Source of the DNA: Wenxinia marina DSM 24838
Lineage (GTDB): Bacteria; Pseudomonadota; Alphaproteobacteria; Rhodobacterales; Rhodobacteraceae
NCBI RefSeq assembly: GCF_000379485.1
Contig: NZ_KB902310.1
Location: 186,001 to 250,000, forward strand
DNA length: 64,000 nucleotides
Direction: 5' to 3'
Positions 54,582-63,939 of the stretch are shown here, piece after piece (positions within the stretch are counted from its first letter, which is position 1; each line of letters begins with the position of its first letter). The notes under the pieces were generated by a model. That model was not told the DNA's origin and did no database searches. It saw nothing but the letters and a program-made list of their open reading frames with translations. Made by a program: the position numbers and the translations under genes.

Positions 54582-55322
54582 TCAGCGTCCCAGATACACG
54601 TCGATGACCTGCTGGTCGCGCGTCACGTGGTCGAGGCTGCCCTCGGCCAGGACCGACCCCTCGTGCAGCACCGTCACCTTGCAGTCCAGGCGGCGCACGA
54701 ATTCCATGTCGTGCTCGACCACCACCACGGCGCGGGTCTCGGCGGCGCGCTTGAGGAGGTCTGTCGTGTGCTCGCGCTCGGCCGGGGTCATGCCCGCCGC
54801 CGGCTCGTCCACCAGCAGCAGGCGCGGGTCCTGCGCCAGCAGCATGCCGATCTCCAGCCACTGCTTCTGGCCGTGGCTCAGCTCGCCGGAGATGCGGGTC
54901 AGTTGGTCGGCGAGGCCGATCTCGGCGGCGATGGCGGCGATCCGCTCGGCCTCGGAGCCCCGGTCGCGGCCGAAGAGCACCCGCAGGGGGCCCCGCCGCT
55001 GCTTCAGCGCCATGCCGAGGTTCTCGGCCACGGTCTGCGCCTCGAAAACTGTCGGCTTCTGGAACTTGCGCCCGATCCCCTCCTGCGCGATCCGGCTCTC
55101 GCTCATCCCCAGCAGGGACGCGCCCTTGTCGCCCCAGAGGACCCGGCCCTCGTCGGGCTTGGTCTTGCCGGTGATGATGTCCATGAAGGTCGTCTTGCCG
55201 GCGCCGTTCGGGCCGATGACGGCCCGCAGCTCGGGCTCGCCGATCTGGATCGACAGGTTGTTGATGGCGCGGAAGCCGTCGAACGTGACGGAGACGCCGT
55301 TGACCTCGAGCAGGGTGGTCAT
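54582..55322 (-). CDS. urtD: Urea ABC transporter ATPase UrtD
   Basis: This is the first ATPase of the urea importer, 246 residues, of the LivG type. Motifs are Walker A GPNGAGKTT, the GRKFQKPTVFEAQTVAENL region characteristic of UrtD, signature LSHGQKQWLEIGMLL and Walker B LLLVDEPAAGMTP. The signature has H where most ABC proteins have G (LSHGQ), which is normal for UrtD. The ATG at 55322 overlaps the urtC stop (ATGA). Confidence 0.95.
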   Translation of the reverse strand: MTTLLEVNGVSVTFDGFRAINNLSIQIGEPELRAVIGPNGAGKTTFMDIITGKTKPDEGRVLWGDKGASLLGMSESRIAQEGIGRKFQKPTVFEAQTVAENLGMALKQRRGPLRVLFGRDRGSEAERIAAIAAEIGLADQLTRISGELSHGQKQWLEIGMLLAQDPRLLLVDEPAAGMTPAEREHTTDLLKRAAETRAVVVVEHDMEFVRRLDCKVTVLHEGSVLAEGSLDHVTRDQQVIDVYLGR

Positions 55323-56551
55323 GCTTCCTCCTGCCCCTCGCGCCGGCGCCACGCGCCCTGGTCGGGGCCGTAATCGCCGACCCGCTCCTCCTCCACCGGG
55401 CGGCGGGCGGTGATGAGGTCGAACAGGCCGCCGATGCCCTTGGGGGCGAAGAGGGTGACGGCGACGAAGGACAGGCCGAGCAGCACCAGCCACCAGTCCG
55501 TCCACTGGATCACGTAGACCCCGAGGTCGATGGGCGGCGCGCTGCCGCCGGTGAACCAGCTGGAGAGCAGCGACACGAACGCCGCCCCGATGACCGCGCC
55601 GTAGAGCCGCCCCCGGCCGCCGATGGCGACCCAGACGGCGAGGTAGATCGACGCGATGGGCGCGACCTCGGCCGGATTGATGATGCCAGCCTGCGGGTAG
55701 TAGAGGACGCCGGCGAGGCCGGCGACGACAGCCGTGAGGGTAAACACGAAGAGCTTGAACCCCTCGACCGGGTAGCCGAGGAACCGCACCCGCGCCTCGT
55801 TGTCCCGGATCGCGCGGATCACGCTGCCCATCCGGCCCGAGACCACCCAGGCGAAGAGGATGTAACCGGCGCCGAGTGCGAGCGCCGAGGCCCAGAGGAA
55901 GACGAGGCTGATTGTGGACTGCGGGACGTGTCCGTAGCCGGGGATGTTCTGCAGGCCGGACAGGCCGTTGTTGCCGCGCAGGCCGCTCTCGTTCTGGAAC
56001 AGGTAGAGGGACAGGGCGAGCGTCATCGCCTGGGTCAGGATCGACAGGTACACGCCGGTCACGCGGCTGCGGAAGGCGAGCCAGCCGAAGACGAGGGCGA
56101 GGAGGCCGGGCACCAGCAGGGCGGCCATGAGCTGCAGCGGCAGCGAATGGGCGAACGCCCAGACCGGCGGGAAGTCGGACGATCCGACCACGCCGAAGAT
56201 CTGGGACCCGATCGCGTCCGATATCTCCTGCGGCGTCGGCGGGATCGGCCGGGCGGCGAGGTTCTCGGCCACGATCGCCTCGGTCCGGGCGTACATCAGC
56301 CACATGCCGATCGCGTAGCCGCCGAGGCCGAAGAACGCCATGTGACCGAGGGAGAGGATGCCGCAATAGCCCCAGACGACGTCCATCGCCACGGCGACGA
56401 GGCAGAGGCAGAGTGTCTTGCCCAGCGTCTTGACGAGCGAGGTGGAGACGAGGCCGGCCTGCGCCATCAGCGTCACCGCGAGGGTGAAGAGCGCGAGGAG
56501 GAGCAGGAACCACAGGACGGACGGGTTCTTCGCCAGAAAGCCCTGCCTCAT
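55319..56551 (-). CDS. urtC: Urea ABC transporter permease UrtC
   Basis: This LivM-type inner-membrane permease has 410 residues from the ATG at 56551 (MRQGFLAKNPSVLWF). It has about nine to ten membrane spans. The CGILSLGHMAFFGLGGYAIGMW stretch and the RAIRDNEARVRFLGYPVEGFKL loop are UrtC/LivM hallmarks. The frame is open 15 codons further, but those codons are arginine-rich repeat sequence. A 211-base gap holding a family B repeat separates it from urtB. Confidence 0.95.
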   Translation of the reverse strand: MRQGFLAKNPSVLWFLLLLALFTLAVTLMAQAGLVSTSLVKTLGKTLCLCLVAVAMDVVWGYCGILSLGHMAFFGLGGYAIGMWLMYARTEAIVAENLAARPIPPTPQEISDAIGSQIFGVVGSSDFPPVWAFAHSLPLQLMAALLVPGLLALVFGWLAFRSRVTGVYLSILTQAMTLALSLYLFQNESGLRGNNGLSGLQNIPGYGHVPQSTISLVFLWASALALGAGYILFAWVVSGRMGSVIRAIRDNEARVRFLGYPVEGFKLFVFTLTAVVAGLAGVLYYPQAGIINPAEVAPIASIYLAVWVAIGGRGRLYGAVIGAAFVSLLSSWFTGGSAPPIDLGVYVIQWTDWWLVLLGLSFVAVTLFAPKGIGGLFDLITARRPVEEERVGDYGPDQGAWRRREGQEEA

Positions 56552-56628
56552 GCGCCGGGCCCCGCCGCGTTTGCGCCGCCTTCGACGTCGCCCCACGCCG
56601 CGTTCCGCGGCGCGGGGAGGGGGACGCG

Positions 56629-56690
56629 GTCCCCCTCTTGCCCTGCGGGCAATTCACCCCCCGGAGGTATTTGGAGCAAGATAGGAGCAG
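56629..56690. repeat. Family B repeat (partial) between urtB and urtC
   Basis: CCCTCTTGCCCTGCGGGCAA, then TTCACCCCCCGGAGGTATTT and GGAGCAAGATAG, match the right half of the copies at 39717 and 47304; the palindromic left part is shortened (TTGCCCTGCGGGCAA). It lies inside the urt operon. Confidence 0.8.
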
Positions 56691-56762
56691 CTTGCAGGGC
56701 GCAGGGCCGCACCGTCAGAACGAAGGGCAGGGCGGGGGCGAAGGCGAGCGGGTGCATCGGCG

Positions 56763-58715
56763 TCAGTCCCCCGCGGCGCGGCCCTTGAGGGCGACGATGC
56801 CCTTGGGCCGGAACTGGATGAAGAGGATGATGAAGAGGATCATGTAGGTCTGCGCGGCCAGCGTGTTCGAGGGGTTGAACCACTCGATCCCCTTCTGCAG
56901 CCCGCCGATCATCGTGGCGCCCGCGAGCGTGCCCCAGACGTTACCGACGCCGCCCACGACCACGGTCATGAAGCTCTGCACGATGTAGCCCGATCCCATC
57001 TCGGACGTGACCTGCGCGTAGAGGCCGATGGCGACGCCGGCGATGCCGGCGATGCCGCTGCCCAGGCCGAAGGTCAGCATGTTGATGCGGCCGGGGTTGA
57101 TGCCCATCGAGGCGGCCATGCCGGGGTTCTGGGTGACGGCGCGGACCTCCAGGCCGAGGCGGGTGCGCTTCAGGATGAAGAGCAGGACGGCGAGGAAGAC
57201 GAGGGCGAGGGCGAAGATCGCGATCCGGATGTAGGAGATCGAGATCAGATCCGACGGCTCCCACGACCCGCCGAGCCAGGAGGGGGAGGTGAGGGGGCGG
57301 GCCTGGGTGCCGAAGATGTTCTTGGCCATCTGCTGCAGCGCGATGGAGATGCCGAAGGTCGCGAGCAGCGTCTCCAGCGGGCGGTGGTAGAGCCAGCGGA
57401 TCACCAGCCGCTCCATCGCCACGCCGGCGGCGAAGGTGACGGCGAAGGCCAGCGGCAGCGCGATCAGGATGGCGACGGTGTAGTTCGGCACCCAGCCCCA
57501 TTGCTGGACCACGTAGCCGGTATAGGCGCCCATCATGATGAACTCGCCATGGGCCATGTTGATGACGCCCATCACGCCGAAGGTGATGGCCAGCCCGATG
57601 GCGGCGAGGAAGTAGATCGAGGCCAGCGACAGCGCGTCGAGGGCGAGATCGGCGCTCTGCGCCGCCGCGACCTTGAGCTCGGTCGCGGACAGGGCGCGTT
57701 CGGCGGCGTCGGTGATGGCGGGGTCGGGTTCGACATATTCGTCCCAGAAGGCGTGGGAGGCGAGGGCCTCGGCGATCCCGTCGTCGGTGAGCCGCGGCTG
57801 GACGAGGCCAGCCTCGGCCAGCGCGGCATAGGCGCGGTCGCGCGCGTCCGGGTCGCCGAGCGTCTCGACGGGCACGCCGGCGACGACGCCGTCCGCGAGG
57901 TTGGCGGTCAGGGCGGCGAGAACGTCGCCGGCGGGGACGCGCGGCGGGGCGAGCTCCTCGGCCACCAGCATCTCGTACGCCTCGTCCTCGGCGATGGCGC
58001 CGCCGGGGCGCAGCTCGCGGGCGATGTTGGCGTCCTCGGGCAGGGCGGCGGCGGCCTCGCGGCGGGTGGCGACGATGCGGTTGAGGATGGCGCGGGCGTC
58101 GACGGCGGTCTCGCCGGCGAAGCTCTCGATGGCCGCGATCCGCGCCTCGGGCGTGTCGCCGTAGAGGGCGGTCAGCATGCGGGCGAGGCGTTCCTTCTGG
58201 GCGCGCAGAGCGGCGTCGGGCTCGTCCTCGACGGAGGCGGCGAGGGGGGCGAGCTGCTCGGGCTCCATCGCGCGGGCGATGGCGGTGACGGCGGCGCGGC
58301 GGCGCGCGGGGTCGGGGTCGGCCAGCTGGAACTCGACCAGGGCCGAGGCGATCTCGCGGCGCACGCCCCCGTTGGGGCGGATCTCGGAAATCTCGGAGGC
58401 GGCGGCGGTGCCGACCGGCTCTTCGGTCGAGATGTCGAGGAGGGCGTAGCTGCCGTCGTCCTGCTCCTCGGCGTAGAAGAAGAGGCCGTCGGAGGCGCGG
58501 ACCCAGACGGCGCGATCCTGCCAGCGTTCGAGGAAGGTCGCGACGCCGGGCAGGTCGCTGTCGTCCAGCGCGTCCAGAACGGTGCCGACGGTGGCGCGTG
58601 ACGGGCTCTCCACCTCGGCGCGGTGGGCCTGCAGGACGTCCTGCAGCGTCCCCTGCGCGAGGGCCGGCAAGGCGGCGGCGATCAGCCCGCAGGCGATCAG
58701 GAGGGCGCGGATCAT
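56763..58715 (-). CDS. urtB: Urea ABC transporter permease UrtB, long form
   Basis: This LivH-type permease has 650 residues. A signal peptide (MIRALLIACGLIAAALPALAQ) is followed by a periplasmic helical domain of about 330 residues rich in alanine/glutamate, then eight or nine membrane spans from about residue 360 on. The permease part contains LASIYFLAAIGLAITFGVMG, INMAHGEFIMMGAYTGY and VRAVTQNPGMAASMGIN. Long UrtB with such an N-terminal domain is common in proteobacteria; the domain's purpose is not established. A 13-bp hairpin lies between urtA and this gene. Confidence 0.94.
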   Translation of the reverse strand: MIRALLIACGLIAAALPALAQGTLQDVLQAHRAEVESPSRATVGTVLDALDDSDLPGVATFLERWQDRAVWVRASDGLFFYAEEQDDGSYALLDISTEEPVGTAAASEISEIRPNGGVRREIASALVEFQLADPDPARRRAAVTAIARAMEPEQLAPLAASVEDEPDAALRAQKERLARMLTALYGDTPEARIAAIESFAGETAVDARAILNRIVATRREAAAALPEDANIARELRPGGAIAEDEAYEMLVAEELAPPRVPAGDVLAALTANLADGVVAGVPVETLGDPDARDRAYAALAEAGLVQPRLTDDGIAEALASHAFWDEYVEPDPAITDAAERALSATELKVAAAQSADLALDALSLASIYFLAAIGLAITFGVMGVINMAHGEFIMMGAYTGYVVQQWGWVPNYTVAILIALPLAFAVTFAAGVAMERLVIRWLYHRPLETLLATFGISIALQQMAKNIFGTQARPLTSPSWLGGSWEPSDLISISYIRIAIFALALVFLAVLLFILKRTRLGLEVRAVTQNPGMAASMGINPGRINMLTFGLGSGIAGIAGVAIGLYAQVTSEMGSGYIVQSFMTVVVGGVGNVWGTLAGATMIGGLQKGIEWFNPSNTLAAQTYMILFIILFIQFRPKGIVALKGRAAGD

Positions 58716-58739
58716 GTCGGGACCTCGGAAAGTGGGGGC

Positions 58740-58780
58740 CCGGGGGCGCGGGTGGGAATGCAAGGTTCCCGCGCCCCCGG
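58740..58780 (-). terminator. Intercistronic hairpin between urtA and urtB
   Basis: A 13-bp perfect GC stem (58740-58752 with 58768-58780, core CGGGGGCGCGGG) and a 15-base loop start 15 bases after the urtA stop and 25 bases before the urtB start. It has no T-tract. It could stabilise the urtA mRNA 3' end or reduce read-through, giving more binding protein than permease. Confidence 0.65.
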
Positions 58781-58794
58781 TTCGGTGCGTCCGG

Positions 58795-60084
58795 TCAGTA
58801 GTTCGAGGTCCGCTGGACGCAGGTCTGGGTCTCGGTGTTGTACATGCCGCAGTCCCACTCGATCCAGTTGCTGTCGAGCACCGCCGACTCGGGCAGGAAG
58901 TCCGTCCAGGCGTCGCCCGGCACCGGCTCGGTCTCGGAGATGATGTCGAACTGGCCGTCGGCGCGGATCTCGCCGATCAGGACAGGCTTGCTGAGATGGT
59001 GGTTCGGCAGCATCTCGGCCGTGCCGCCGGTGAGGTTCGGATAGGTCTGGCCGACCATCGTGTCGATGATCGTGTCGATGTCGGTGGTGCCCGCCTCCTC
59101 GACCGCCTGCACCCACATGTTGAAGCCGATGTAATGCGCCTCCATCGGGTCGTTGGTGACGCGCGCGTCGTCGCCGATGAAGGCGTGCCAGGCCTCGATG
59201 AACTCGTCGTTCTCGGGCGTGTCGGCGGACATGAAGTAGTTCCAGGCCGCGAGGTGTCCCTCGAGGTCGGACGTGTCGAGGCCCGACAGTTCCTCCTCGC
59301 CGACCGAGAAGGCGACGACGGGGATGTCGTCGGCGCTGACGCCCTGGGCGGCCAGCTCCTTGTAGAAGCCGACGTTGGCGTCGCCGTTGATGGTCGAGAT
59401 CACGCCGACCTGGGAGCCGTCCGAGGACAGCTCGACCACGTCCGAGACGATGGTCGACCAGTCGGACTGTCCGAACGGCGTGTAGTTGACGAAGATGTTC
59501 TCCTGCGGGATGCCGGCGTCGAGCAGGTACTGCTCGAGTATGTTGTTGGTCGTCCGCGGATAGACGTAGTCGGTGCCGAGGAGGGCGAACTTCTCGACGC
59601 CCAGCTCTTCCAGGAAGTAGTCGACGGCCGGAATCGCCTGCTGGTTCGGCGCGGCGCCGGTGTAGAAGACGTTGCGCGAGGATTCCTCGCCCTCGTACTG
59701 GACGGGGTAGAAGAGAAGGCCGTTCAGCTCTTCCAGGACCGGCAGCACGGACTTGCGGCTGACCGAGGTCCAGTTGCCGAAGATCACGTCGACCTCGTGG
59801 GTCTCGATCAGCTCGCGCGCCTTCTCGGCGAACAGCGGCCAGTCGGAGGCGGGGTCGACGACGACCGCCTCGATCTCGCAGCCGAGGAGGCCGCCGGCCT
59901 CGTTCTGCCGCTCGATGAGCATCAGCATCACGTCCTTCAGGGTGGTCTCGGAGATTGCCATCGTGCCCGACAGCGAGTGCAGGATGCCGACCTTGATCGG
60001 ATCCTCGCAGGTCTCCTGGGCCGCAGCTGCCCCGGCGGCCAGCAGCGCGGCCGCGGAAAGGGTGGAAAGAAGGCGGTAGGTCAT
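58795..60084 (-). CDS. urtA: Urea ABC transporter substrate-binding protein UrtA
   Basis: This periplasmic urea-binding protein has 429 residues and a signal peptide of about 23 residues (LLSTLSAAALLAAGAAAAQ). Family motifs are IKVGILHSLSGTMAISE, NWTSVSRKSVLPVLEE, GLLFYPVQYEGEE, FYTGAAPNQQAIPAVDYF and the C-terminal YNTETQTC region. The frame is open far upstream, but MTYRLLSTLS is the obvious start. It heads the operon urtABCDE. The 456-base region upstream separates it from lolC. Confidence 0.97.
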   Translation of the reverse strand: MTYRLLSTLSAAALLAAGAAAAQETCEDPIKVGILHSLSGTMAISETTLKDVMLMLIERQNEAGGLLGCEIEAVVVDPASDWPLFAEKARELIETHEVDVIFGNWTSVSRKSVLPVLEELNGLLFYPVQYEGEESSRNVFYTGAAPNQQAIPAVDYFLEELGVEKFALLGTDYVYPRTTNNILEQYLLDAGIPQENIFVNYTPFGQSDWSTIVSDVVELSSDGSQVGVISTINGDANVGFYKELAAQGVSADDIPVVAFSVGEEELSGLDTSDLEGHLAAWNYFMSADTPENDEFIEAWHAFIGDDARVTNDPMEAHYIGFNMWVQAVEEAGTTDIDTIIDTMVGQTYPNLTGGTAEMLPNHHLSKPVLIGEIRADGQFDIISETEPVPGDAWTDFLPESAVLDSNWIEWDCGMYNTETQTCVQRTSNY

Positions 60085-60540
60085 CTGGTCAAGTGTCCCC
60101 AAATCCCGTGCGGCATGCCCGGACGGCGACGAACGGCGCCCCTTGCGGGGGCGCGGCAGGCCGCTACCTGAGAGACCGCAGCAGTCATTTTCTGTTGCCG
60201 CCGCGTGGGGACGTCGATCTGTCCAGGGTAGGCGCCCCCGCGCGGCTCGTGCGAGTCGGCGTTGCGCCGACGCCGACCATGAAACGCCCGCCTGTCGCCG
60301 CGGCAACGTCGGCCCCGCCCGCTTAGGGGACGCGGTCGCCCCGGTTGATCGCAAATTGGGCATGTGGCCGGCGGGCGCCCATTTCGCAGGCGCAGAAACG
60401 ACGGGCCAGGGGCAGGAGGCCGTCACGTGGCCATGGCGCCGCGGGCCTACGGCCTCGTGAGGCGCCCGGCCGCGCCGCTTGACCCCGTGCGGGAGGGGGG
60501 CGAAACAGGCGGACCTTTCGCCGCCCGGGGATCCCGCGCC
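60085..60540. other. Divergent intergenic region between urtA and lolC
   Basis: This 456-base region must carry promoters for both directions, but I cannot identify convincing ones, and I see no clear sigma-54 element. It has two small stems: 60136-60142 with 60148-60154 in the urtA leader, and 60255-60261 with 60265-60271 (GTCGGCG/CGCCGAC). No riboswitch consensus is recognised, and no small gene is supported. Confidence 0.5.
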
Positions 60541-61854
60541 ATGTCCGATCCGAATACCGGCCCGCGCCCGGCCCGCCGCACGCCGCCCTTCGCGGGGTTC
60601 GAGTGGATGATCGCCTGGCGCTACCTCCGCGCCCGCCGGGCCGAGGGCGGGGTCAGCGTGATGACCTGGATCAGCCTCATCGGCGTCACGCTCGCCGTCT
60701 TTGCCCTGATCGCGACGCTGGCCGTCCGCGCCGGCTTTCGCGCCGAGTTCGTGGACACGATCCTCGGCTCCAACGCCCACGTCACCGTCTTCCATGCGGT
60801 GGAGGTGGATGCGAACGGCAATACCAGCCGCACCATAGCAGACTACCAGGACATGTCCGCCCGCGTGGCCGAGGTGCCGGGCGTGACCCGCGCCGCGCCG
60901 CTGGTGAAGGGGCAGGTGATGGCGACGCTGCGGTCGGCCAACAGCGGAGTCGAGGTGTTCGGCATCGCGCCCGAGGATCTGGAGACGATCCCCCGCATCG
61001 CCGATCCCGGGACGGCGCAGGGCGACATCGCCCGCTTCGACGAGGGCATCGCCATCGGCTCGGGCGTCGCGCGCGAGCTGGGGGCGCAGGTGGGCGACCG
61101 GATCCGGCTCATCAACCCCAACGGGGTGCGCACCGTCACCGGCATCTCGCCCCGCATCTCGGCCTACGAGGTCACCTACATCTTCTCGGCCGGGCGCTAC
61201 GACATCGACCGCACGCGGGTCTACCTGCCCATCGGGGAGGCGCAGACCTTCTTCGCCAAGGAGGGCGTGGCCGACGAGATCGAGGTCTTCGTCGAGACCC
61301 CGGACGAGGTGGAGCGCTACCTGCCCGCGATCCAGGCGGCGGCGGGCGAGCGGGCACTGGTCTGGACCTGGCGCGACAGCGCCGGCAGCTTCCTGCGGGC
61401 GCTGACGATCGAGGACAACGTGATGTTCGTGATCCTGTCCATCCTCGTCCTGATCGCGAGCATGAACATCATCTCGGGCCTCATCATGCTGGTGAAGAAC
61501 AAGGGCCGCGACATCGGCATCCTGCGCACGATGGGCCTGACCGAGGGTGCGGTGCTGCGGGTCTTCTTCATCTGCGGGGCCTCCATCGGCACCGCGGGGA
61601 CGCTCCTCGGCGTTCTGCTGGGGTGCCTGTTCGCGATCTACATCGACCCGATCTTCTCGGCCGTGAACTACCTCTCGGGCGGCGGCGTGTGGGACCCCTC
61701 GATCCGCGGCATCTACGCCCTGCCGGCCAAGCTGCAGCCGGTGGACGTGGTCAAGGCGGTGTCGCTGTCGCTGCTCCTGTCCTGGGTCGTGACGATCTTT
61801 CCCGCCCGGCGCGCGGCGCGGATGAACCCGGTGGAGGCGCTGCGCTATGAGTGA
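60541..61854 (+). CDS. Lipoprotein-releasing ABC permease (LolC/LolE type)
   Basis: This 437-residue inner-membrane protein extracts lipoproteins for transfer to the outer membrane, working with LolD. It has the N-terminal [30 protein letters not shown] region with the first span, a large periplasmic MacB-like domain (about residues 65-290), and three C-terminal spans with [25 protein letters not shown] single LolC/E gene, as here, implies a homodimeric permease. The ATG at 60541 has only a weak ribosome-binding site, and the end overlaps lolD by eight bases. Confidence 0.93.
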   Translation: MSDPNTGPRPARRTPPFAGFEWMIAWRYLRARRAEGGVSVMTWISLIGVTLAVFALIATLAVRAGFRAEFVDTILGSNAHVTVFHAVEVDANGNTSRTIADYQDMSARVAEVPGVTRAAPLVKGQVMATLRSANSGVEVFGIAPEDLETIPRIADPGTAQGDIARFDEGIAIGSGVARELGAQVGDRIRLINPNGVRTVTGISPRISAYEVTYIFSAGRYDIDRTRVYLPIGEAQTFFAKEGVADEIEVFVETPDEVERYLPAIQAAAGERALVWTWRDSAGSFLRALTIEDNVMFVILSILVLIASMNIISGLIMLVKNKGRDIGILRTMGLTEGAVLRVFFICGASIGTAGTLLGVLLGCLFAIYIDPIFSAVNYLSGGGVWDPSIRGIYALPAKLQPVDVVKAVSLSLLLSWVVTIFPARRAARMNPVEALRYE

Positions 61855-62521
61855 CGCCCTGCGCCTGACCGGCATCGAGAAGGCCTACAATGCCGGCAAG
61901 CCGAACGAAGTGCGGGTGCTGCACGGCATCGACCTGTCGGTCGCGGCGGGCGAGGTCGTGGCCCTGGTCGCGCCGTCCGGCGCCGGCAAGTCGACGCTGC
62001 TGCACATCGCAGGGCTTCTCGACGTCGCCGATGCCGGCACGGTGACGCTGGGCGGGCAGGCGGTGACCGGCCTGTCGGACCGCCGCCGCACCGCGCTCCG
62101 CCGGTCCGAGGTCGGGTTCATCTACCAGTTCCACCACCTGCTGCCCGAGTTCACCGCGCTCGAGAACGTCGTCCTGCCGCAGCTCGCCGACGGCCGGCCG
62201 CGGGGCGAGGCCGAGGCGCGGGCGAAGGGGTTGCTGGCGCAGGTCGGGCTGGAGGCGCGGGGCGACCACCGCCCGGCCGAGCTGTCGGGAGGCGAGCAGC
62301 AGCGCGTCGCCTTCTGCCGCGCGCTGGCGAACGCGCCGCGGCTGCTGCTGGCGGACGAACCGACGGGCAACCTCGACCCGGGGACCTCGGACCGGGTGTT
62401 CGGGGCGCTGATGGACCTGGTCCGGGGGACGGGCCTCGCGGCGCTGATCGCGACGCACAACCTGGAGCTGGCCGCCCGGATGGACCGCACTGTGCGGCTG
62501 GAGGCCGGCCGGATCGGCTGA
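61847..62521 (+). CDS. lolD: Lipoprotein-releasing ABC ATPase
   Basis: This 224-residue ATPase powers LolC/E. Motifs are Walker [11 protein letters not shown]-loop [18 protein letters not shown] (the LolD hallmark), signature LSGGEQQR, Walker [13 protein letters not shown] and H-loop IATHN. The ATG lies in ATGAGTGA overlapping the permease stop. It is related to the 39045-39701 ATPase but distinct from it in the Q-loop region. Confidence 0.95.
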   Translation: MSDALRLTGIEKAYNAGKPNEVRVLHGIDLSVAAGEVVALVAPSGAGKSTLLHIAGLLDVADAGTVTLGGQAVTGLSDRRRTALRRSEVGFIYQFHHLLPEFTALENVVLPQLADGRPRGEAEARAKGLLAQVGLEARGDHRPAELSGGEQQRVAFCRALANAPRLLLADEPTGNLDPGTSDRVFGALMDLVRGTGLAALIATHNLELAARMDRTVRLEAGRIG

Positions 62522-62550
62522 ACGTGCCCGGCCGCCGTCCAGAGGGGGAG

Positions 62551-62567
62551 GGTGGGTGAAACCCACC
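62551..62567 (+). repeat. Family A palindromic repeat after lolD
   Basis: GGTGGGTGAAACCCACC, the palindromic core of family A, lies 30 bases past the lolD stop. This copy lacks the leading TAG. Confidence 0.8.
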
Positions 62568-62602
62568 GCTCCGCCCGCTCGCCAGGCTCGCGCCCGCCGC
62601 GA

Positions 62603-62708
62603 GGGCAGGGTCTGGCCACGGGCAGACGCTCTGCCGGTGATGGTCAGCGGTTCATGGTGCGGCCCCGCACGACCTCTTTCGCCGCTTGCGCGGCTGAGTC
62701 CGGGCGGG
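62603..62708. repeat. Family D repeat, second copy
   Basis: Two blocks (62603-62632 and 62682-62708) match 45931-45960 and 46064-46090 at 25 of 30 and 24 of 27 positions. The spacing between blocks is shorter here (49 against 103 bases). It lies between the ends of lolD and the DMT-type gene. Confidence 0.65.
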
Positions 62709-62765
62709 AACTCTTCGGCTGCGACGCTGCCGATCCTTCCCGACGTTCCTCCCCATCCCGCCCGC

Positions 62766-63218
62766 TCACCGCGCCGCCAGCTGCGTGATCACCACCCCCA
62801 GCCCCATCACGCCCAGCCCCAGCCCCCGCATCCATGTCAGCGGCTGCGCCGTCGCGGTGAACAGGCCGAACTGGTCGATCAGCGCCGCCGACACCAGCTG
62901 TCCCAGCAGCACGAAGAACACCGCGTTGCCGACGCCGAAGCTCGGCGCCACCCAGGTCACCGACAGCACGTAGAAGGCGACGAAGAGGCCGCCCGTCAGC
63001 TGCCAGCGCGGCGCCGCCGCGAGGCCGGCCCGGGCCCCGGGCGCGGTCAGCAGCATCACCGCGAGCGCCGCCGCGAACGCCACCACGAACAGCACCGCGG
63101 CCGCCGCCGCGGGTGCGCCCAGTGTCCGCCCCAGCGCCGCGTTGATCGCGGCGAGGACGGGGATGCCGAGGCCGGCGGCGAACATCAGGGCGGCGGCGGT
63201 GAGGGGCGAGGGGGCCAT
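62766..63218 (-). CDS. DMT-type small membrane protein (YdcZ/DUF606-like)
   Basis: This 150-residue protein has five hydrophobic segments and the layout of the DUF606/YdcZ branch of the drug/metabolite transporter superfamily: AAGLGIPVLAAINAALGR at the N-terminus, then PRWQLTGGLFVAFYVLSVTWVAPSFGVGNA and LLGQLVSAALIDQFGLF. Such proteins often act as pairs or dimers; the substrate is unknown. ATG 63218 starts directly before the first span, and the open frame upstream is not conserved. Confidence 0.82.
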   Translation of the reverse strand: MAPSPLTAAALMFAAGLGIPVLAAINAALGRTLGAPAAAAAVLFVVAFAAALAVMLLTAPGARAGLAAAPRWQLTGGLFVAFYVLSVTWVAPSFGVGNAVFFVLLGQLVSAALIDQFGLFTATAQPLTWMRGLGLGVMGLGVVITQLAAR

Positions 63219-63425
63219 GGAGAACTCCGGCGTGGGCGACAGGCCGACACTTGCGCGGCGCCCCGCCCGACTCAAGGCGGACCCGCCGGGTCGAGGCAGC
63301 GGCGAGACGACCCGGTGCGCTTCTCCAGCAACCATCCGAACCCGGAACTGGACCTGAGCACGCCACTGCCCCATGATGGGGCCGAAGGGCCCGACGTCAG
63401 AGGCCCGAAGACGGACCGAGCGGAC

Positions 63426-63818
63426 ATGCGACATCTCACAGCCCTTCCGGCGCTCGCCGCCACCCTCCTCCTCGCCGCCTGCGAGGAGCCGGAGGTGGAC
63501 GGCGCCGCCTTCTTCGCGGACAACTGCACCCAGTGCCACGGCCCCGCGGGCCGCGGCGACGGCCCGCTGGCCGAGGGCCTGGGCACGCCGCCCGCGGACC
63601 TCACCCGCATCTCCGCGCGCAATGGCGGCGAGTTCCCCCTCGTCCACGTCATGTCGGTGATCGACGGCTATGCCCGCGGCGACCGCGCGATGCCCGCCTT
63701 CGGCGCCGCCGACCTCGGCGACACCATCGTGGTCGAGATCGAGGAGGGGGTGGGCACGCCGGTGCCGTCGATGCTGTGGGCGCTGGCGGGGTACCTGGAG
63801 TCGATCCAGGAGCCGTAG
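63426..63818 (+). CDS. Cytochrome c lipoprotein
   Basis: This 130-residue single-haem cytochrome c is anchored by a lipid. The lipobox is LLLAAC with Cys19, the haem site CTQCH at residues 34-38, and the likely sixth ligand Met89 (RAMPAFG). PLAEGLGTPPADLTRI between them is typical of small periplasmic cytochromes of this group. It would carry electrons on the outer face of the inner membrane (or on the outer membrane). Neighbours give no redox partner. It diverges from the DMT-type gene. Confidence 0.88.
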   Translation: MRHLTALPALAATLLLAACEEPEVDGAAFFADNCTQCHGPAGRGDGPLAEGLGTPPADLTRISARNGGEFPLVHVMSVIDGYARGDRAMPAFGAADLGDTIVVEIEEGVGTPVPSMLWALAGYLESIQEP

Positions 63819-63939
63819 GGGGCGGCGGCGCGCGCGAGGATCCTGGAGAGAGCTTCGGTGCGCTGCAAGATGCCCCGGAGGCACGCCCGGACCGGCCCAG
63901 GAGCCGCCCGCCCCGGCCCCGGAGCCGGCAACTGTAACC

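Noticed and set aside
56548-56757. Small minus-strand ORF (69 codons) between urtB and urtC
   Set aside because: It begins with a hydrophobic stretch and ends by ATGA overlap with urtC, but most of it translates the family B repeat and it has no ribosome-binding site.
60168-60173. CTGAGA in the urtA upstream region as part of a TPP riboswitch
   Set aside because: It is on the strand opposite urtA, no other conserved TPP element is present, and the downstream gene in that direction is lolC.
60085-60300. Guanidine-type (ykkC) riboswitch or sigma-54 promoter upstream of urtA
   Set aside because: Both would make sense before a urea importer, but I could not find the conserved loop sequences or a GG/GC pair at sigma-54 spacing.
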